Of a stretch of DNA of 64,000 bases, positions 16,934 to 26,230 are shown piece after piece (positions within the stretch are counted from its first letter, which is position 1; each line of letters starts with the position of its first letter). The stretch covers positions 1 to 64,000 of the forward strand of contig NZ_PYAT01000010.1 in the NCBI RefSeq assembly GCF_003014655.1. Direction: 5' to 3'. Position numbers and translations under genes: made by a program. The DNA is from Planomicrobium soli (GTDB lineage Bacteria; Bacillota; Bacilli; Bacillales_A; Planococcaceae). The notes under the pieces were generated by a model. That model worked only from the letters and a program-made list of their open reading frames with translations. It searched no databases and was not told the origin of the DNA.

Positions 16934-19348
16934 TTGTCATTCGTATTTTTGATTTTCCTGCCTATTTTGGCAGCATTGTTCGTTCCCCTATTATTTAAAA
17001 AAATGAGGCAAATCCATACAGGTTGGTTTGTATTGATTGTTCCGGTCATTCTGTTTGTTTATTATGCCATGCTAGTGCCAACAACCTCAGAAGGAGGTCA
17101 GCTTGTTTCAAGTTTCCAATGGATTCCTTCTCTTGATATTGCCATTGTCGCTTATATCGATGGACTTAGCTTGTTGTTCTCGCTGCTGATCACCGGAATC
17201 GGAGCTCTAGTTGTTCTGTACTCAATCTTCTACTTGGACAAAAATCGGGAGCAATTACATAATTTTTACGTTTATTTGATGATGTTCATGACGGCGATGC
17301 TTGGCGTGGTCCAATCAGACAACCTGATTTCCCTTTATTTCTTTTGGGAATTGACATCCATTTCTTCATTCCTGCTCATCGGGTATTGGTATACGCGTGA
17401 CCGGTCACGGTTTGGTGCACTAAAATCGATGATGATCACCGTCTTTGGCGGCTTGATGATGCTCGGGGGGTTTGTGTTACTCGGTATAATGGGCAATACG
17501 TATTCAATCCGCGAATTGATCGCCCAAGCACCAGAAATGGCTTCACACAGTTTCTTTACATGGGCATTGATTTTGATCTTGCTCGGGGCTTTCACAAAGT
17601 CAGCCCAATTCCCTTTTTACATCTGGCTTCCTGACGCAATGGAAGCGCCTACTCCAGTCAGTGCTTACTTGCATTCTGCGACTATGGTTAAAGCGGGATT
17701 GTATTTGGTTGCACGGTTCACGCCAATCTTCGCAGTTTCCGGAACATGGATGTGGCTTGTCGCCGGAGTAGGTTTGTTCACAATGTTCTGGGGTTCATTT
17801 TTTGCGCTGAAGCAAAAAGATTTAAAAGCGATTCTCGCTTTCTCTACCGTCTCTCAGCTCGGCTTGATCATGTCTTTGCTTGGTGCCTCTGCAGCCGGCT
17901 ACCATATTGGAGGTGCTGCGGATACGGTATTCAAGTACGCGGCATTTGCAGCGATTTTCCACCTCATTAATCATGCAACATTCAAAGGCAGTTTGTTCAT
18001 GGTCGCTGGTATTGTCGATCATGAGACAGGTACCCGGGATATCCGGAAGCTTGGCGGCTTGATGGGTTTGATGCCGATCACTTTCACTATCGCCATGATC
18101 GGATCCTTTTCAATGGCTGGTCTTCCGCCATTCAATGGATTCCTAAGCAAGGAAATGTTTTTGACGGCGATGCTGTCTTTAACTGAATTCAACTTATTCT
18201 CAATGGATGTTTGGGGAGTCCTGTTTCCTGTCATAGCCTGGATAGGCAGTGTCTTTACGTTCATCTACAGTTTCTTTTTCGTTTTCCATACATTTGCCGG
18301 AAAACATAAACCTGATTTACTGCCCAAAAAAGCGCATGAAGCGCCAATCGGCATGCTTGTTTCGCCCGCTTTTTTAGCCCTTCTTGTCTTGGTTATTTTC
18401 TTTATCCCGAACCAAGTCGGGGACTGGCTTATCAAACCGGCCGTTGTAGCTATTCAGCCATTCCTGTATACGGCTCCAGCTGATGTTAATATTCATGTTT
18501 CCGCTTGGCACGGTTTACAACCGGAATTCTGGATGACGCTCGGCATCTTCTTGGTCGGCGGCCTGCTGTTCTGGAAGCTGCACAAATGGCAGCGCGCTTA
18601 TGACCGATTCCCGGATAACTTTACGTTGAACCGGCTATACGACAACTTGATGTATTTGAGCGACGGCGGTGCCAATCGCTTTTCAGCCCTTTACATGACA
18701 GGGTTCATACGCTCATATCTTGTTTATATGTTCAGTTTCTTGATCATTATTGTATTAGGTGCATTGGTATTGAATGATGCATTCTCGATCAATTTGAATA
18801 ACCTTGCACCGGTCGGATTTTATGAAATTGTTATTTTGCTTGCGCTGATTGGTTCTACAGTTACCATTCTCGCTTCAAAATCACGTCTGACAGCCATTAT
18901 TGCTTTAGGCGCAGTCGGCTATTCAATCGCTTTGTTCTTTGTTATTTTCCGAGCGCCGGATCTTGCTTTAACTCAATTAGTTATTGAGACAATTTCTGTC
19001 GCACTCTTCCTGTTAGCTTTCTATCACTTGCCGCAACTGAGCTTAAAAGAAGAACGGATGAAATTCAAATTAGGAAATGCCATTATTGCGTTAGGAGTCG
19101 GGGTTACGGTTACACTTGTCGCTCTTTCGTCTCATTCGCAAAAAGCATTGCCTTCCATTTCACAGTTCTACAAGGAAACCGTTTATAGTGAAGCTGGCGG
19201 CGGTAATATTGTTAACGTTATTTTGGTCGATTACCGAGGATTTGATACGCTGTTTGAAATAGCCGTGCTTGGCATTGCCGGCATTGGCATTATTACAATG
19301 ATCAAGCTTCGTTTGAGTAAAAAGGAGGGTCAGCATGAGAACCAATGA
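16934..19348 (+). CDS. mrpA: Na+/H+ antiporter subunit MrpA
   Basis: An 804-residue, roughly 20-TM protein, the largest Mrp subunit. It is homologous to complex I NuoL: the proton-channel core carries FFWELTSISSFLLIG, LPDAMEAPTPVSAYLHSATMVKAG and NHATFKGSLFMVAGIVDHETGTRD. The C-terminal part adds the MbhD/E-like helices. The complex exchanges cytoplasmic Na+ for H+ and serves alkali and salt tolerance. TTG start behind AAGGAGG. Its end overlaps mrpB by 14 bases, which signals translational coupling. Confidence 0.95.
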   Translation: MSFVFLIFLPILAALFVPLLFKKMRQIHTGWFVLIVPVILFVYYAMLVPTTSEGGQLVSSFQWIPSLDIAIVAYIDGLSLLFSLLITGIGALVVLYSIFYLDKNREQLHNFYVYLMMFMTAMLGVVQSDNLISLYFFWELTSISSFLLIGYWYTRDRSRFGALKSMMITVFGGLMMLGGFVLLGIMGNTYSIRELIAQAPEMASHSFFTWALILILLGAFTKSAQFPFYIWLPDAMEAPTPVSAYLHSATMVKAGLYLVARFTPIFAVSGTWMWLVAGVGLFTMFWGSFFALKQKDLKAILAFSTVSQLGLIMSLLGASAAGYHIGGAADTVFKYAAFAAIFHLINHATFKGSLFMVAGIVDHETGTRDIRKLGGLMGLMPITFTIAMIGSFSMAGLPPFNGFLSKEMFLTAMLSLTEFNLFSMDVWGVLFPVIAWIGSVFTFIYSFFFVFHTFAGKHKPDLLPKKAHEAPIGMLVSPAFLALLVLVIFFIPNQVGDWLIKPAVVAIQPFLYTAPADVNIHVSAWHGLQPEFWMTLGIFLVGGLLFWKLHKWQRAYDRFPDNFTLNRLYDNLMYLSDGGANRFSALYMTGFIRSYLVYMFSFLIIIVLGALVLNDAFSINLNNLAPVGFYEIVILLALIGSTVTILASKSRLTAIIALGAVGYSIALFFVIFRAPDLALTQLVIETISVALFLLAFYHLPQLSLKEERMKFKLGNAIIALGVGVTVTLVALSSHSQKALPSISQFYKETVYSEAGGGNIVNVILVDYRGFDTLFEIAVLGIAGIGIITMIKLRLSKKEGQHENQ

Positions 19349-19757
19349 TGTAATGCTGCAAACCGCCACAAAAGTAGTAACTTTCATCATTCTGATGTTT
19401 GCCGTACACATTTTCTTCGCTGGCCATTACACTCCAGGCGGCGGTTTTGTCGGCGGCCTGCTGACTACCAGTGCAATTGTCTTATTGATGCTTGCTTTCG
19501 ATGTTAAAACGGTCAAAAAGATTTTGCCGATTAATTATGTCATTATGACAGCAGTCGGATTATTGATCGCAATCGCTACGGCAGCGGCATCAATCATTTT
19601 CGATGTTCCGTTTTTCACTCACGCTTACGATTATTTTGATTTGCCGCTCTTTGGAAAAACCTCCCTGCATTCTGCAATGTTATTTGATGCAGGTGTTTAC
19701 TTGGTTGTTGTCGGGGTTACGATGACCATTATTCAAACGATTGGAGAAGATGAATAA
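19335..19757 (+). CDS. mrpB: Na+/H+ antiporter subunit MrpB
   Basis: A 140-residue, four-TM subunit. It shows the MnhB signature HITPGGGF-like [14 protein letters not shown] near residue 30. It is required for the hetero-oligomeric Mrp antiporter. Its AAGGAGG lies inside mrpA. It shares one base with mrpC (TAATG). Confidence 0.93.
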   Translation: MRTNDVMLQTATKVVTFIILMFAVHIFFAGHYTPGGGFVGGLLTTSAIVLLMLAFDVKTVKKILPINYVIMTAVGLLIAIATAAASIIFDVPFFTHAYDYFDLPLFGKTSLHSAMLFDAGVYLVVVGVTMTIIQTIGEDE

Positions 19758-20104
19758 TGGAAATAATTATGTCAGTCGCCATTGGTTTTCTGTTTATGGC
19801 CGCTGTTTATCTAATGCTTTCTAAAAGCTTAATCCGCATTATCATAGGAACAGGCTTGTTGAGCCACGGGGCGCATTTGTTGCTTTTAACAATGGGCGGT
19901 CTGGGCGGACAAGCTCCTCCGGTAGTTGCAGATGGTGTCAGCGTCGGCGATTATGCCGATCCTTTACCGCAAGCTTTAATTTTAACTGCAATCGTTATTT
20001 CATTTGCAGTTACATCATTTTTCCTTGTCGTCGCTTACCGGTCTTATCAGGAGCTCGGAACAGACAATATGGAGCAACTGAGAGGAACTGATGACTATGA
20101 GTAA
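19757..20104 (+). CDS. mrpC: Na+/H+ antiporter subunit MrpC
   Basis: A 115-residue, three-TM subunit homologous to NuoK. Visible are the [12 protein letters not shown] segment and the conserved [17 protein letters not shown]. It overlaps mrpD by several bases. Confidence 0.93.
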   Translation: MEIIMSVAIGFLFMAAVYLMLSKSLIRIIIGTGLLSHGAHLLLLTMGGLGGQAPPVVADGVSVGDYADPLPQALILTAIVISFAVTSFFLVVAYRSYQELGTDNMEQLRGTDDYE

Positions 20105-21578
20105 TATGCTTTTGTTTCCAATTTTAATACCTCTGGTCTTTGCCACTATCCTGATGGTTTTCCCGAAAAATGTCAGAATGCAGCGTATTGTGGCCGCAGC
20201 AGGTACCTTATTCACCCTGATTGCTTCACTTTTCCTGTTGGTTAAAGTTAATAACGATGGCGTACAAGCCATTACGTTGGGCAGTTGGCCAGCTCCTTTC
20301 GGCATCTCGATGGTATCGGATTTGCTGTCTGTCTTGCTGGTTATCAGTTCATCACTGATTACACTATTTGTAGTTTTGTATAGCTTCCCTTCCATCGGCA
20401 TCAAACGAGAACAATCGTTTTACTATCCAGCTGTGCTCTTCCTGATGACAGGTGTCAACGGGGCGTTCACAACGGGCGATATTTTTAACTTGTTCGTTTT
20501 TGTCGAAGTGCTCTTGATGGCTTCTTATACATTGATCGTCCATGGCGGAGAAAAGCCGCAATTGCGGGAGTCCATTAAATACCTGCTGGTGAATATCATT
20601 TCCTCAGCCCTATTCGTTGCTGCAGTTGCGTTTTTATACTCAGTTACCGGCACATTGAATATGGCAGATTTAGCAGTGAAAATCCCACAGATTGAAAGTA
20701 CAGGAATCTTAACCGTTATTGCCGTCCTATTCTTAGTGGTGTTCGGCTTTAAAGCTGCGATTTTTCCTTTGTACTTTTGGCTGCCTGGTTCCTACCATGC
20801 TCCGCCAATGCCGATTCTGGCATTGTTCGGCGCTTTGCTGACGAAAGTCGGCGTTTATGCCATCATGCGAACTTACACGTTGTTCTTTGTCATGAACACC
20901 GGCTTTACTCATGAATTGCTTGGCATTGTTGCGATTTTAACGATATTGGCAGGATGTGTCGGCGCGCTTGCCTATTTTGATGTTAAAAAAATCATCATTT
21001 ACAATATCATTATCGCTGTCGGCGTCATCCTCTTTGGTGTTTCCCAGCTGAATGAAGCAGGCGTTCAAGGCTCAGTCTTTTATTTGATTCATGATATGCT
21101 GATCAAAGCTGCTCTTTTCTTCTTAGTCGGCATTATAGCCGTTTTATTTGGAACGACGGACTTGAGGAAGATGGGCGGGTTGATCAAAACTTACCCGGTC
21201 CTAGGCTGGGTATATTTGATCGCTGCATTCGGTTTGGCCGGCATCCCTCCGTTGAGCGGGTTCCCAGGAAAATTATTGATTGTTCAAGGTGGATTTGAAG
21301 GTCCTCAATTTTGGGGCAGCCTTGTTATTCTAGCGACTAGCTTGATTGTTTTGCTGAGCGTTGTCCGTATCTTCATTTATGCTTTTTGGGGCAATCCGGT
21401 TGAAACTATGCCAGTCACAAAAACGGTTTACCGCCAGATGTTCGTCCCGACAGTAATCCTTGTCTCCTTTACTGTGGTACTCGGGGTCGGCGCGGAATTC
21501 TTCATGCCTCTTATTTCCGGGGCGGGCGAAGTACTGCTGAATCCAGCCCTCTATATAGATGCAGTGTTAAAGGAGTAG
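20091..21578 (+). CDS. mrpD: Na+/H+ antiporter subunit MrpD
   Basis: A 495-residue, about 14-TM subunit homologous to NuoN/NuoM. The core motifs [46 protein letters not shown] and the conserved lysine region [12 protein letters not shown] are present; these carry the key glutamate and lysine residues of the proton path. The ATG at 20091 has AGAGG at 5 bases; ATG at 20097 lines up better with known MrpD N-termini and is the alternative. Confidence 0.94.
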   Translation: MTMSNMLLFPILIPLVFATILMVFPKNVRMQRIVAAAGTLFTLIASLFLLVKVNNDGVQAITLGSWPAPFGISMVSDLLSVLLVISSSLITLFVVLYSFPSIGIKREQSFYYPAVLFLMTGVNGAFTTGDIFNLFVFVEVLLMASYTLIVHGGEKPQLRESIKYLLVNIISSALFVAAVAFLYSVTGTLNMADLAVKIPQIESTGILTVIAVLFLVVFGFKAAIFPLYFWLPGSYHAPPMPILALFGALLTKVGVYAIMRTYTLFFVMNTGFTHELLGIVAILTILAGCVGALAYFDVKKIIIYNIIIAVGVILFGVSQLNEAGVQGSVFYLIHDMLIKAALFFLVGIIAVLFGTTDLRKMGGLIKTYPVLGWVYLIAAFGLAGIPPLSGFPGKLLIVQGGFEGPQFWGSLVILATSLIVLLSVVRIFIYAFWGNPVETMPVTKTVYRQMFVPTVILVSFTVVLGVGAEFFMPLISGAGEVLLNPALYIDAVLKE

Positions 21579-21584
21579 ATGAAG

Positions 21585-22064
21585 ATGGCTTTACAAATTT
21601 TATTAAATTTCTTTCTGGCTCTTGTCTGGATGTTCATGACGGTTTCCTTTACGCCAGCCGGATTTGCAATCGGCTTTCTAGTGGGACTCGGAATCATTAT
21701 TATGATGAGGAGATTTTTTTCTTACCGCCTTTATACCTCAAGGATCTGGGCGGTCTGCGCTCTGCTTCTCCTGTTCTTAAAAGAACTGGCCCTATCCAGT
21801 ATCCAAGTTCTTCGGATTGTTATAAAACCGAAAATGGATATTAAACCAGCAATTTTTGAATTGGAAACAGACCTGAAGTATGATTGGGAAATAACTTTAT
21901 TGTCAGCTTTGATCACTTTGACTCCAGGTACATTAGTTGTTGGAATATCGGACGACCAGAAAAAGCTTTACATTCATGCCCTCGATTTTAAAGATATCGA
22001 TGAAGCGGTAGACTCCATAAAAAATACATTTGAACGAGCAATCTTGGAGGTGAGCCGGCCATGA
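21585..22064 (+). CDS. mrpE: Na+/H+ antiporter subunit MrpE
   Basis: About 159 residues with two or three N-terminal membrane segments and a cytoplasmic domain containing ITLTPGTLVVGISDDQKKLYIHALD, the family signature. ATG at 21585 has AGGAG at 9 bases; ATG at 21579 (two codons earlier) is possible but too close to the site. It overlaps mrpF by four bases. Confidence 0.92.
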   Translation: MALQILLNFFLALVWMFMTVSFTPAGFAIGFLVGLGIIIMMRRFFSYRLYTSRIWAVCALLLLFLKELALSSIQVLRIVIKPKMDIKPAIFELETDLKYDWEITLLSALITLTPGTLVVGISDDQKKLYIHALDFKDIDEAVDSIKNTFERAILEVSRP

Positions 22065-22342
22065 TGGCATTTTATTGGATTTCGCTGATGTTAGTCAGCT
22101 GCGCTTTCGCCGGCCTGCTTTTCAGGCTTGTAAAAGGACCTACTGTAGCTGACCGTGTCGTTGCTTTAGATGCTATTGGAATATCATTAGTTTCGATCAT
22201 TGCTTTATTGTCGCTAATCATGGGCACAGCGTTTTTTCTGGAAATCATTTTACTGTTAAGTATTTTGTCTTTCATTGGAACAGCCGCTTTTGCCAAATTT
22301 ATTGAGAGAGGAGAGATTTTCGATCGTGACCACAATCGTTAA
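22061..22342 (+). CDS. mrpF: Na+/H+ antiporter subunit MrpF
   Basis: A 93-residue, three-TM subunit. It has the family pattern RLVKGPTVADRVVALDAIG with the conserved Asp. GGAGGTGAGC upstream lies inside mrpE. Confidence 0.92.
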   Translation: MMAFYWISLMLVSCAFAGLLFRLVKGPTVADRVVALDAIGISLVSIIALLSLIMGTAFFLEIILLLSILSFIGTAAFAKFIERGEIFDRDHNR

Positions 22343-22688
22343 TATCCTCATAATTGTTCTGATTAGTACAGGGGTTCTATTCAGCCTTGTTACGGCTATC
22401 GGCCTTGTACGCTTACCGGATGTTTATACGCGTACACACGCTGCTTCAAAAAGCTCCACCCTTGGTGTTTTATGTATCCTGATGGGCACTACCATCCATT
22501 TCTGGGCAGTTGAAGGCATTTTTAATACACAGATGGTCATTGCTATTGCCTTCTTGTTCATCACGGCTCCAGTAGGCGGGCATTTGATTGGGAGAGCCTC
22601 TTACGTAGCCGGCATTAAACTAGCTGACGCTACAGTTCGCGACGATTTAAAAGGTGTTTTTGATCAAAAAACAGATATAAAAAAATAA
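22326..22688 (+). CDS. mrpG: Na+/H+ antiporter subunit MrpG
   Basis: A 120-residue, three-TM subunit with the signature GLVRLPDVYTRTHAASKSSTLGV. The start was placed at GTG 22326, behind GAGAGGAGAG and overlapping mrpF; earlier in-frame starts lie deep in mrpF. The operon closes with the hairpin at 22691-22726. Confidence 0.92.
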   Translation: MTTIVNILIIVLISTGVLFSLVTAIGLVRLPDVYTRTHAASKSSTLGVLCILMGTTIHFWAVEGIFNTQMVIAIAFLFITAPVGGHLIGRASYVAGIKLADATVRDDLKGVFDQKTDIKK

Positions 22689-22690
22689 AA

Positions 22691-22726
22691 AAAACGGACA
22701 GCGTAAATTTAACGCTGTCCGTTTTT
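22691..22726. terminator. Bidirectional intrinsic terminator, mrp operon / pepA
   Basis: Stem AAAACGGACAGCGT / ACGCTGTCCGTTTT, AT-rich loop, T-runs on both strands. Confidence 0.9.
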
Positions 22727-24217
22727 TCACTGTTCTTCTGCCATTCTTTCCACCAACATAGCAAGTGTCCGCACCATAACGCCAGTACCGCCTTTTGGAC
22801 CAAGATCATAGGCTGAGCCTGCGTCTGAGGTTCCTGCTATATCCAGATGGATCCACGGTGTCTCTTCTGCAAATTCCCCGACAAAACCTCCGCCAAAAAT
22901 CATATGGCCGTCGCGGCCCGGTGAATTGTTCAGATCTGCCACATCGCTTTTACGAATGCGCTTTTTATCGCTTTCCGTCAATGGCAATCTCCAGACAAAC
23001 TCCCCTGTTTCCAGTGCAGCTTCCATGAATGTTTCGAAAAACGCTTCGTCGTTTGTAAGAGCACCTGTTTTGTCTTTGCCAAGCGCTACAATGACGCCGC
23101 CTGTAAGAGTTGCTACATCGACGATATGCGTGGCGCCAAGCTGTTTTGCGTACGTGACGGAATCGGCCAGCACGAGTCGGCCTTCTGCGTCCGTATTGAG
23201 AATCTCAATTGTTTTACCGCTTAAAGATGTAATAACATCATCCGGCTTGAATGCACTGCCTGAAACCATATTGTCTGTTGAAGCAATAACCGCCACCACA
23301 TTTTTTTCCGGCTTCAATTCGCCGATAACTTGCATTGCGCCGAGTACAGCTGCAGCTCCGCCCATATCGCCCTTCATGCCGACAATGCCATCTTTCGGCT
23401 TCAAGGAATATCCCCCAGTATCGAAGGTGATCCCTTTTCCGACAAGTGCCAATGGATTGTCAAAAGCTTCCGTCGCTTTATACTTCAGAACAATCAGGCG
23501 CGGCTCTTCGACCGAGCCCTGATTGACTGCCAGGATGGCACCCATTCCAAGTTCCTCTAGTTCAGCTTTTCCGAGAATATCCGTTTCAAAGCCGTACATG
23601 TTCCCTAACTCTTGTGCGTAATCGGCAAGCGCTGTCGCGGTCAGAAGGTTCCCAGGCATGTTGACAAGCGTACGTGCTTCATTGACTGATAGCCCAAAAA
23701 CTTGGCCAATGAATGCAGAAGCTTCCACTTCCTCAGCGTCTTCTTCGGTAAGGATGGATACGGTCTCAATCAGGCTGTCCGGTTCATTAGATGTTGTTTT
23801 ATAGTCATCAAAACGATAAGCCCCGAGCGTCATGCCTTCAGCCATTAAATAGGCTGCATTTTCAGCAGTGATGCTATCGTTTTGGAAAGATCCCAAGTAA
23901 ACTGCTGCAGATTTGATTTTTTTCTTTGTTAGCTCTTTGCCCACTTGACCAAAAACAGCACGCAAATCTTCTTCCGTCAACTTTTTGCGTTCGTTCAAAC
24001 CAACAAACAAGACGCGCGGAATCGCACCGGATAAAGTCGGATATGTAACGAGCGATTTCAGGTCGAAAGAAAGATCTTTTGTCCAGCCTTCCAATTTACC
24101 GCTAAAACGTTCTGAGAATTGCTGCCATCCTTTCGTGTTTTCTGGATGACGGCTAAGGCCCACGACCAAGATTTCGGCTTCCACATTTTCAGTATTCGAT
24201 TGTACAATCAAATTCAT
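22727..24217 (-). CDS. pepA: Leucyl aminopeptidase (M17, cytosol aminopeptidase)
   Basis: A 496-residue two-metal (Zn/Mn) exopeptidase that removes N-terminal amino acids from peptides. The catalytic C-terminal domain shows LVGKGITFDTGGYSLKP with lysine and aspartate ligands, KGDMGGAA, and the family signature NTDAEGRLVLAD. The first 170 residues form the variable N-terminal domain. Length is normal. ATG follows AGGAGG. Counterpart of B. subtilis yuiE, which is also beside yuiD. Confidence 0.95.
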   Translation of the reverse strand: MNLIVQSNTENVEAEILVVGLSRHPENTKGWQQFSERFSGKLEGWTKDLSFDLKSLVTYPTLSGAIPRVLFVGLNERKKLTEEDLRAVFGQVGKELTKKKIKSAAVYLGSFQNDSITAENAAYLMAEGMTLGAYRFDDYKTTSNEPDSLIETVSILTEEDAEEVEASAFIGQVFGLSVNEARTLVNMPGNLLTATALADYAQELGNMYGFETDILGKAELEELGMGAILAVNQGSVEEPRLIVLKYKATEAFDNPLALVGKGITFDTGGYSLKPKDGIVGMKGDMGGAAAVLGAMQVIGELKPEKNVVAVIASTDNMVSGSAFKPDDVITSLSGKTIEILNTDAEGRLVLADSVTYAKQLGATHIVDVATLTGGVIVALGKDKTGALTNDEAFFETFMEAALETGEFVWRLPLTESDKKRIRKSDVADLNNSPGRDGHMIFGGGFVGEFAEETPWIHLDIAGTSDAGSAYDLGPKGGTGVMVRTLAMLVERMAEEQ

Positions 24218-24323
24218 GCTAAATCCTCCTCTTTTTTCTGTTCTGTTTTAGTTTAGCATGTATTACGCCGCCCGAGTAGTTCGCTAAACGAAATGAATGC
24301 ACAAATAAATCCAGAGTTGAATG

Positions 24324-24332
24324 TGATATACT
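24324..24332 (+). promoter_or_regulatory. Extended -10 promoter of the yuiD gene
   Basis: TG-A-TATACT, with the ATG of the yuiD homologue 34 bases downstream. The -35 is weak. Confidence 0.55.
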
Positions 24333-24365
24333 AAGAAAAGATTTTCTATTGAAAGGTTGTTTTAA

Positions 24366-24839
24366 ATGGACATTTTTTCAAACTTCCCGCTTATGGCCGG
24401 CCTTTTTGCTATTCTGTTTGCCCAATTTGTTAAAATTCCGATTCTGTACCTTGTAACACGGCAAGTAGATTGGAAACTGTTCACATCGACTGGCGGTATG
24501 CCGAGTTCTCATTCAGCTGCGGTGACTGCGTTAACTACAGCTGTTGCCATCGAGCATGGTGTAGATTCAACAATTTTTGCTGTCGCCACTTTGTTTGCCG
24601 TAATCACCATGTATGATGCAACCGGCGTCCGTTTCCAAGCCGGACAACAAGCATTAACAATTAATAAACTCCGGAACGATTTTAATATTTTCGTAAACGA
24701 AACAAGAAATTGGCAGCAGAAAAAAGAAGAAGAAAAAATTGAAGAATTAAAAACGCTTCTTGGCCATAAACCGAGCGAGGTGCTCATGGGTGCCATTACC
24801 GGTATTATCATTGCTTTCGTATTCTATGCCGTCCTATAA
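24366..24839 (+). CDS. yuiD: Divergent PAP2 family protein (DUF212, YuiD)
   Basis: A 157-residue membrane protein with about four hydrophobic segments. The PAP2-like motif GGMPSSHSAAVTAL is present near residue 44, but the full acid-phosphatase triad is not complete, so lipid-phosphate phosphatase activity is uncertain. A charged helix (about 115-140) precedes the last membrane segment. AAAGG lies upstream of the ATG. Single gene; neighbours match B. subtilis. Confidence 0.88.
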   Translation: MDIFSNFPLMAGLFAILFAQFVKIPILYLVTRQVDWKLFTSTGGMPSSHSAAVTALTTAVAIEHGVDSTIFAVATLFAVITMYDATGVRFQAGQQALTINKLRNDFNIFVNETRNWQQKKEEEKIEELKTLLGHKPSEVLMGAITGIIIAFVFYAVL

Positions 24840-24841
24840 AA

Positions 24842-24874
24842 AAACTGCCAAACCGAATTTCGGTTTGGCAGTTT
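24842..24874. terminator. Bidirectional intrinsic terminator
   Basis: Perfect 14-base stem AAACTGCCAAACCG with its complement, AT loop, between converging yuiD and yuiB. Confidence 0.9.
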
Positions 24875-24879
24875 CATTT

Positions 24880-25209
24880 TTAAAACATTTGATAACCCAT
24901 TTTGCGCAATATTTTCATAACAAACCCTGAAGTGACCGCCCCTGCAAATCCTGCCACCAGCACTGCAATATCCGTGCCAGTCAAAGAAGTTAAAGTAGTG
25001 CCAAGCATTGAAAATGATTCGCCCGGGTTGGTAAAATAGTCGAAAAAGCCGACATCGTCAATAATGAGTAAAACAACTATCGGATAAACAACAGCCATAA
25101 GCCATGTCATACGAAGCAACATATTCAGTAAAAAGCCGATCCCGAAAAACATTACATAAAATAAAAGCATAGAAATAATTAATTGCACAATGGTAATAGA
25201 ATTGTTCAT
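24880..25209 (-). CDS. yuiB: YuiB family membrane protein
   Basis: A 109-residue membrane protein with three hydrophobic segments (about 8-30, 35-50 and 80-100). Length and context (between yuiD/pepA and yuiA) match YuiB, whose function is unknown. ATG at 25209 is preceded by GGAGGTTAAC. Confidence 0.8.
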   Translation of the reverse strand: MNNSITIVQLIISMLLFYVMFFGIGFLLNMLLRMTWLMAVVYPIVVLLIIDDVGFFDYFTNPGESFSMLGTTLTSLTGTDIAVLVAGFAGAVTSGFVMKILRKMGYQMF

Positions 25210-25367
25210 GAATGTTAACCTCCGATATTCCTTTCATAAGTTTAACTGAAATACGGAGGGCTTTCAATCAGGCGGCACAGAGTTCATTGCTTTGTCACAG
25301 AAATGAGGCAACGTTTTGGCAATCCAAATTTAAGAAGGATGTCTCCATTTAATACTTTTTTACAATA

Positions 25368-25398
25368 AAAAAACATCCATGGAACCAGTCCATAAATG
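25368..25398 (-). terminator. Intrinsic terminator of yuiA
   Basis: Minus strand stem CATTTATGGA / TCCATGGATG with two G-T pairs, 4-base loop, seven T. Confidence 0.7.
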
Positions 25399-25415
25399 CT
25401 TTTGATTTTAATGTA

Positions 25416-25541
25416 TTATTTTTTTCCGGAACCAGAACAGCAGGAGCACGTTTCTGAACCACCCAACCGCAATTGGAAATAACCTTTACCGGCACAGTAG
25501 GGACATTGATTGGTTGGCTTAGTTACTTTGAAGAATCTCAT
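25416..25541 (-). CDS. yuiA: YuiA-like zinc-ribbon microprotein
   Basis: A 41-residue protein: MRFFKVTKPTNQCPYCAGKG, then YFQLRLGGSETCSCCSGSGK and a final K. Two CxxC pairs (CPYC, CSCC), each followed by a glycine-rich turn, form a DnaJ-type or rubredoxin-like zinc knuckle. AAGGAGGTG stands 6 bases before the ATG, and a terminator follows the stop. Length, motif and position between yuiB and the NADH dehydrogenase region match B. subtilis YuiA. Function unknown; it may bind a metal or a protein partner. Confidence 0.85.
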   Translation of the reverse strand: MRFFKVTKPTNQCPYCAGKGYFQLRLGGSETCSCCSGSGKK

Positions 25542-25668
25542 CTGAAACACCTCCTTGGTTGCTTGTTCTTAATATTCAGAAATATATCACATATCACTTT
25601 ACTATGCAACGATAAAAACTTAATGAAAGCGGATACATTTAATTTTTATTTTTTTTTACTTTATTTCT

Positions 25669-26172
25669 TCACATTTGCTTCCTAAAAAACAATTTGTATA
25701 GCGAATAGCCAAAAACTTCACCTGGTTCAATCCCTTCAATGGGCTGGAATCCTTCTTCGGTAGTATACAACGCCATTTCATGAAGCATGACCGAAACTTC
25801 CGGGTCACTCGCCAACTCTTCAGGAGATTTCCAGACTGCTTCAAAAATTTCAGACTCCTGTACTTTAATCACTTGTTTTTCATCTTCTGCTTTCAATAAA
25901 AAGATCGCCATATTATCGCTGATTTCTCCGCGGATAACTCCTGAGCGAAAACCAATCATTTTCAGCACCGCGCAATCGATACCTGTTTCTTCCATCACTT
26001 CTCTGACCACCGCTTGGTCAATCGTTTCTGAAGCAGATACAAAACCGGCTGGCAATGACCACTTGTTTTTCAAACCGCCATACTTCTTTTTTACAACGAG
26101 CCATTCTTTCCTGGAGTTTACAACCAATCCAGCTGCAGCGAGCCAGACGTTTCCTCTTGTACGTTTTGTCAT
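25669..26172 (-). CDS. Nudix hydrolase
   Basis: A 167-residue Nudix protein. The Nudix box is complete (GFVSASETIDQAVVREVMEE, then TG) near residue 40, so it should hydrolyse a nucleoside diphosphate-linked compound with Mg2+. The substrate cannot be told. Start: ATG 26172 with AAAGGGG at 9 bases; an ATG three codons earlier overlaps the ribosome binding site. It follows the terminator of the NADH dehydrogenase gene, so it has its own promoter or relies on readthrough. Confidence 0.88.
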   Translation of the reverse strand: MTKRTRGNVWLAAAGLVVNSRKEWLVVKKKYGGLKNKWSLPAGFVSASETIDQAVVREVMEETGIDCAVLKMIGFRSGVIRGEISDNMAIFLLKAEDEKQVIKVQESEIFEAVWKSPEELASDPEVSVMLHEMALYTTEEGFQPIEGIEPGEVFGYSLYKLFFRKQM

Positions 26173-26194
26173 TGCCTGCATCCCCTTTACTAAA

Positions 26195-26220
26195 AAAAGC
26201 TCCCGCTAAGGGAGCTTTTA
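26195..26220 (-). terminator. Intrinsic terminator of the NADH dehydrogenase gene
   Basis: Stem AAAAGCTCCC / GGGAGCTTTT, 5-base loop, followed on the minus strand by a T-run. Confidence 0.85.
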
Positions 26221-26230
26221 CTTAAAATCA

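Noticed and set aside
22926-23522. Long plus-strand open frame (198 codons) opposite pepA
   Set aside because: It is antisense to a complete aminopeptidase and has no ribosome binding site; low-complexity Ser/Ala-rich translation is typical of a shadow frame.
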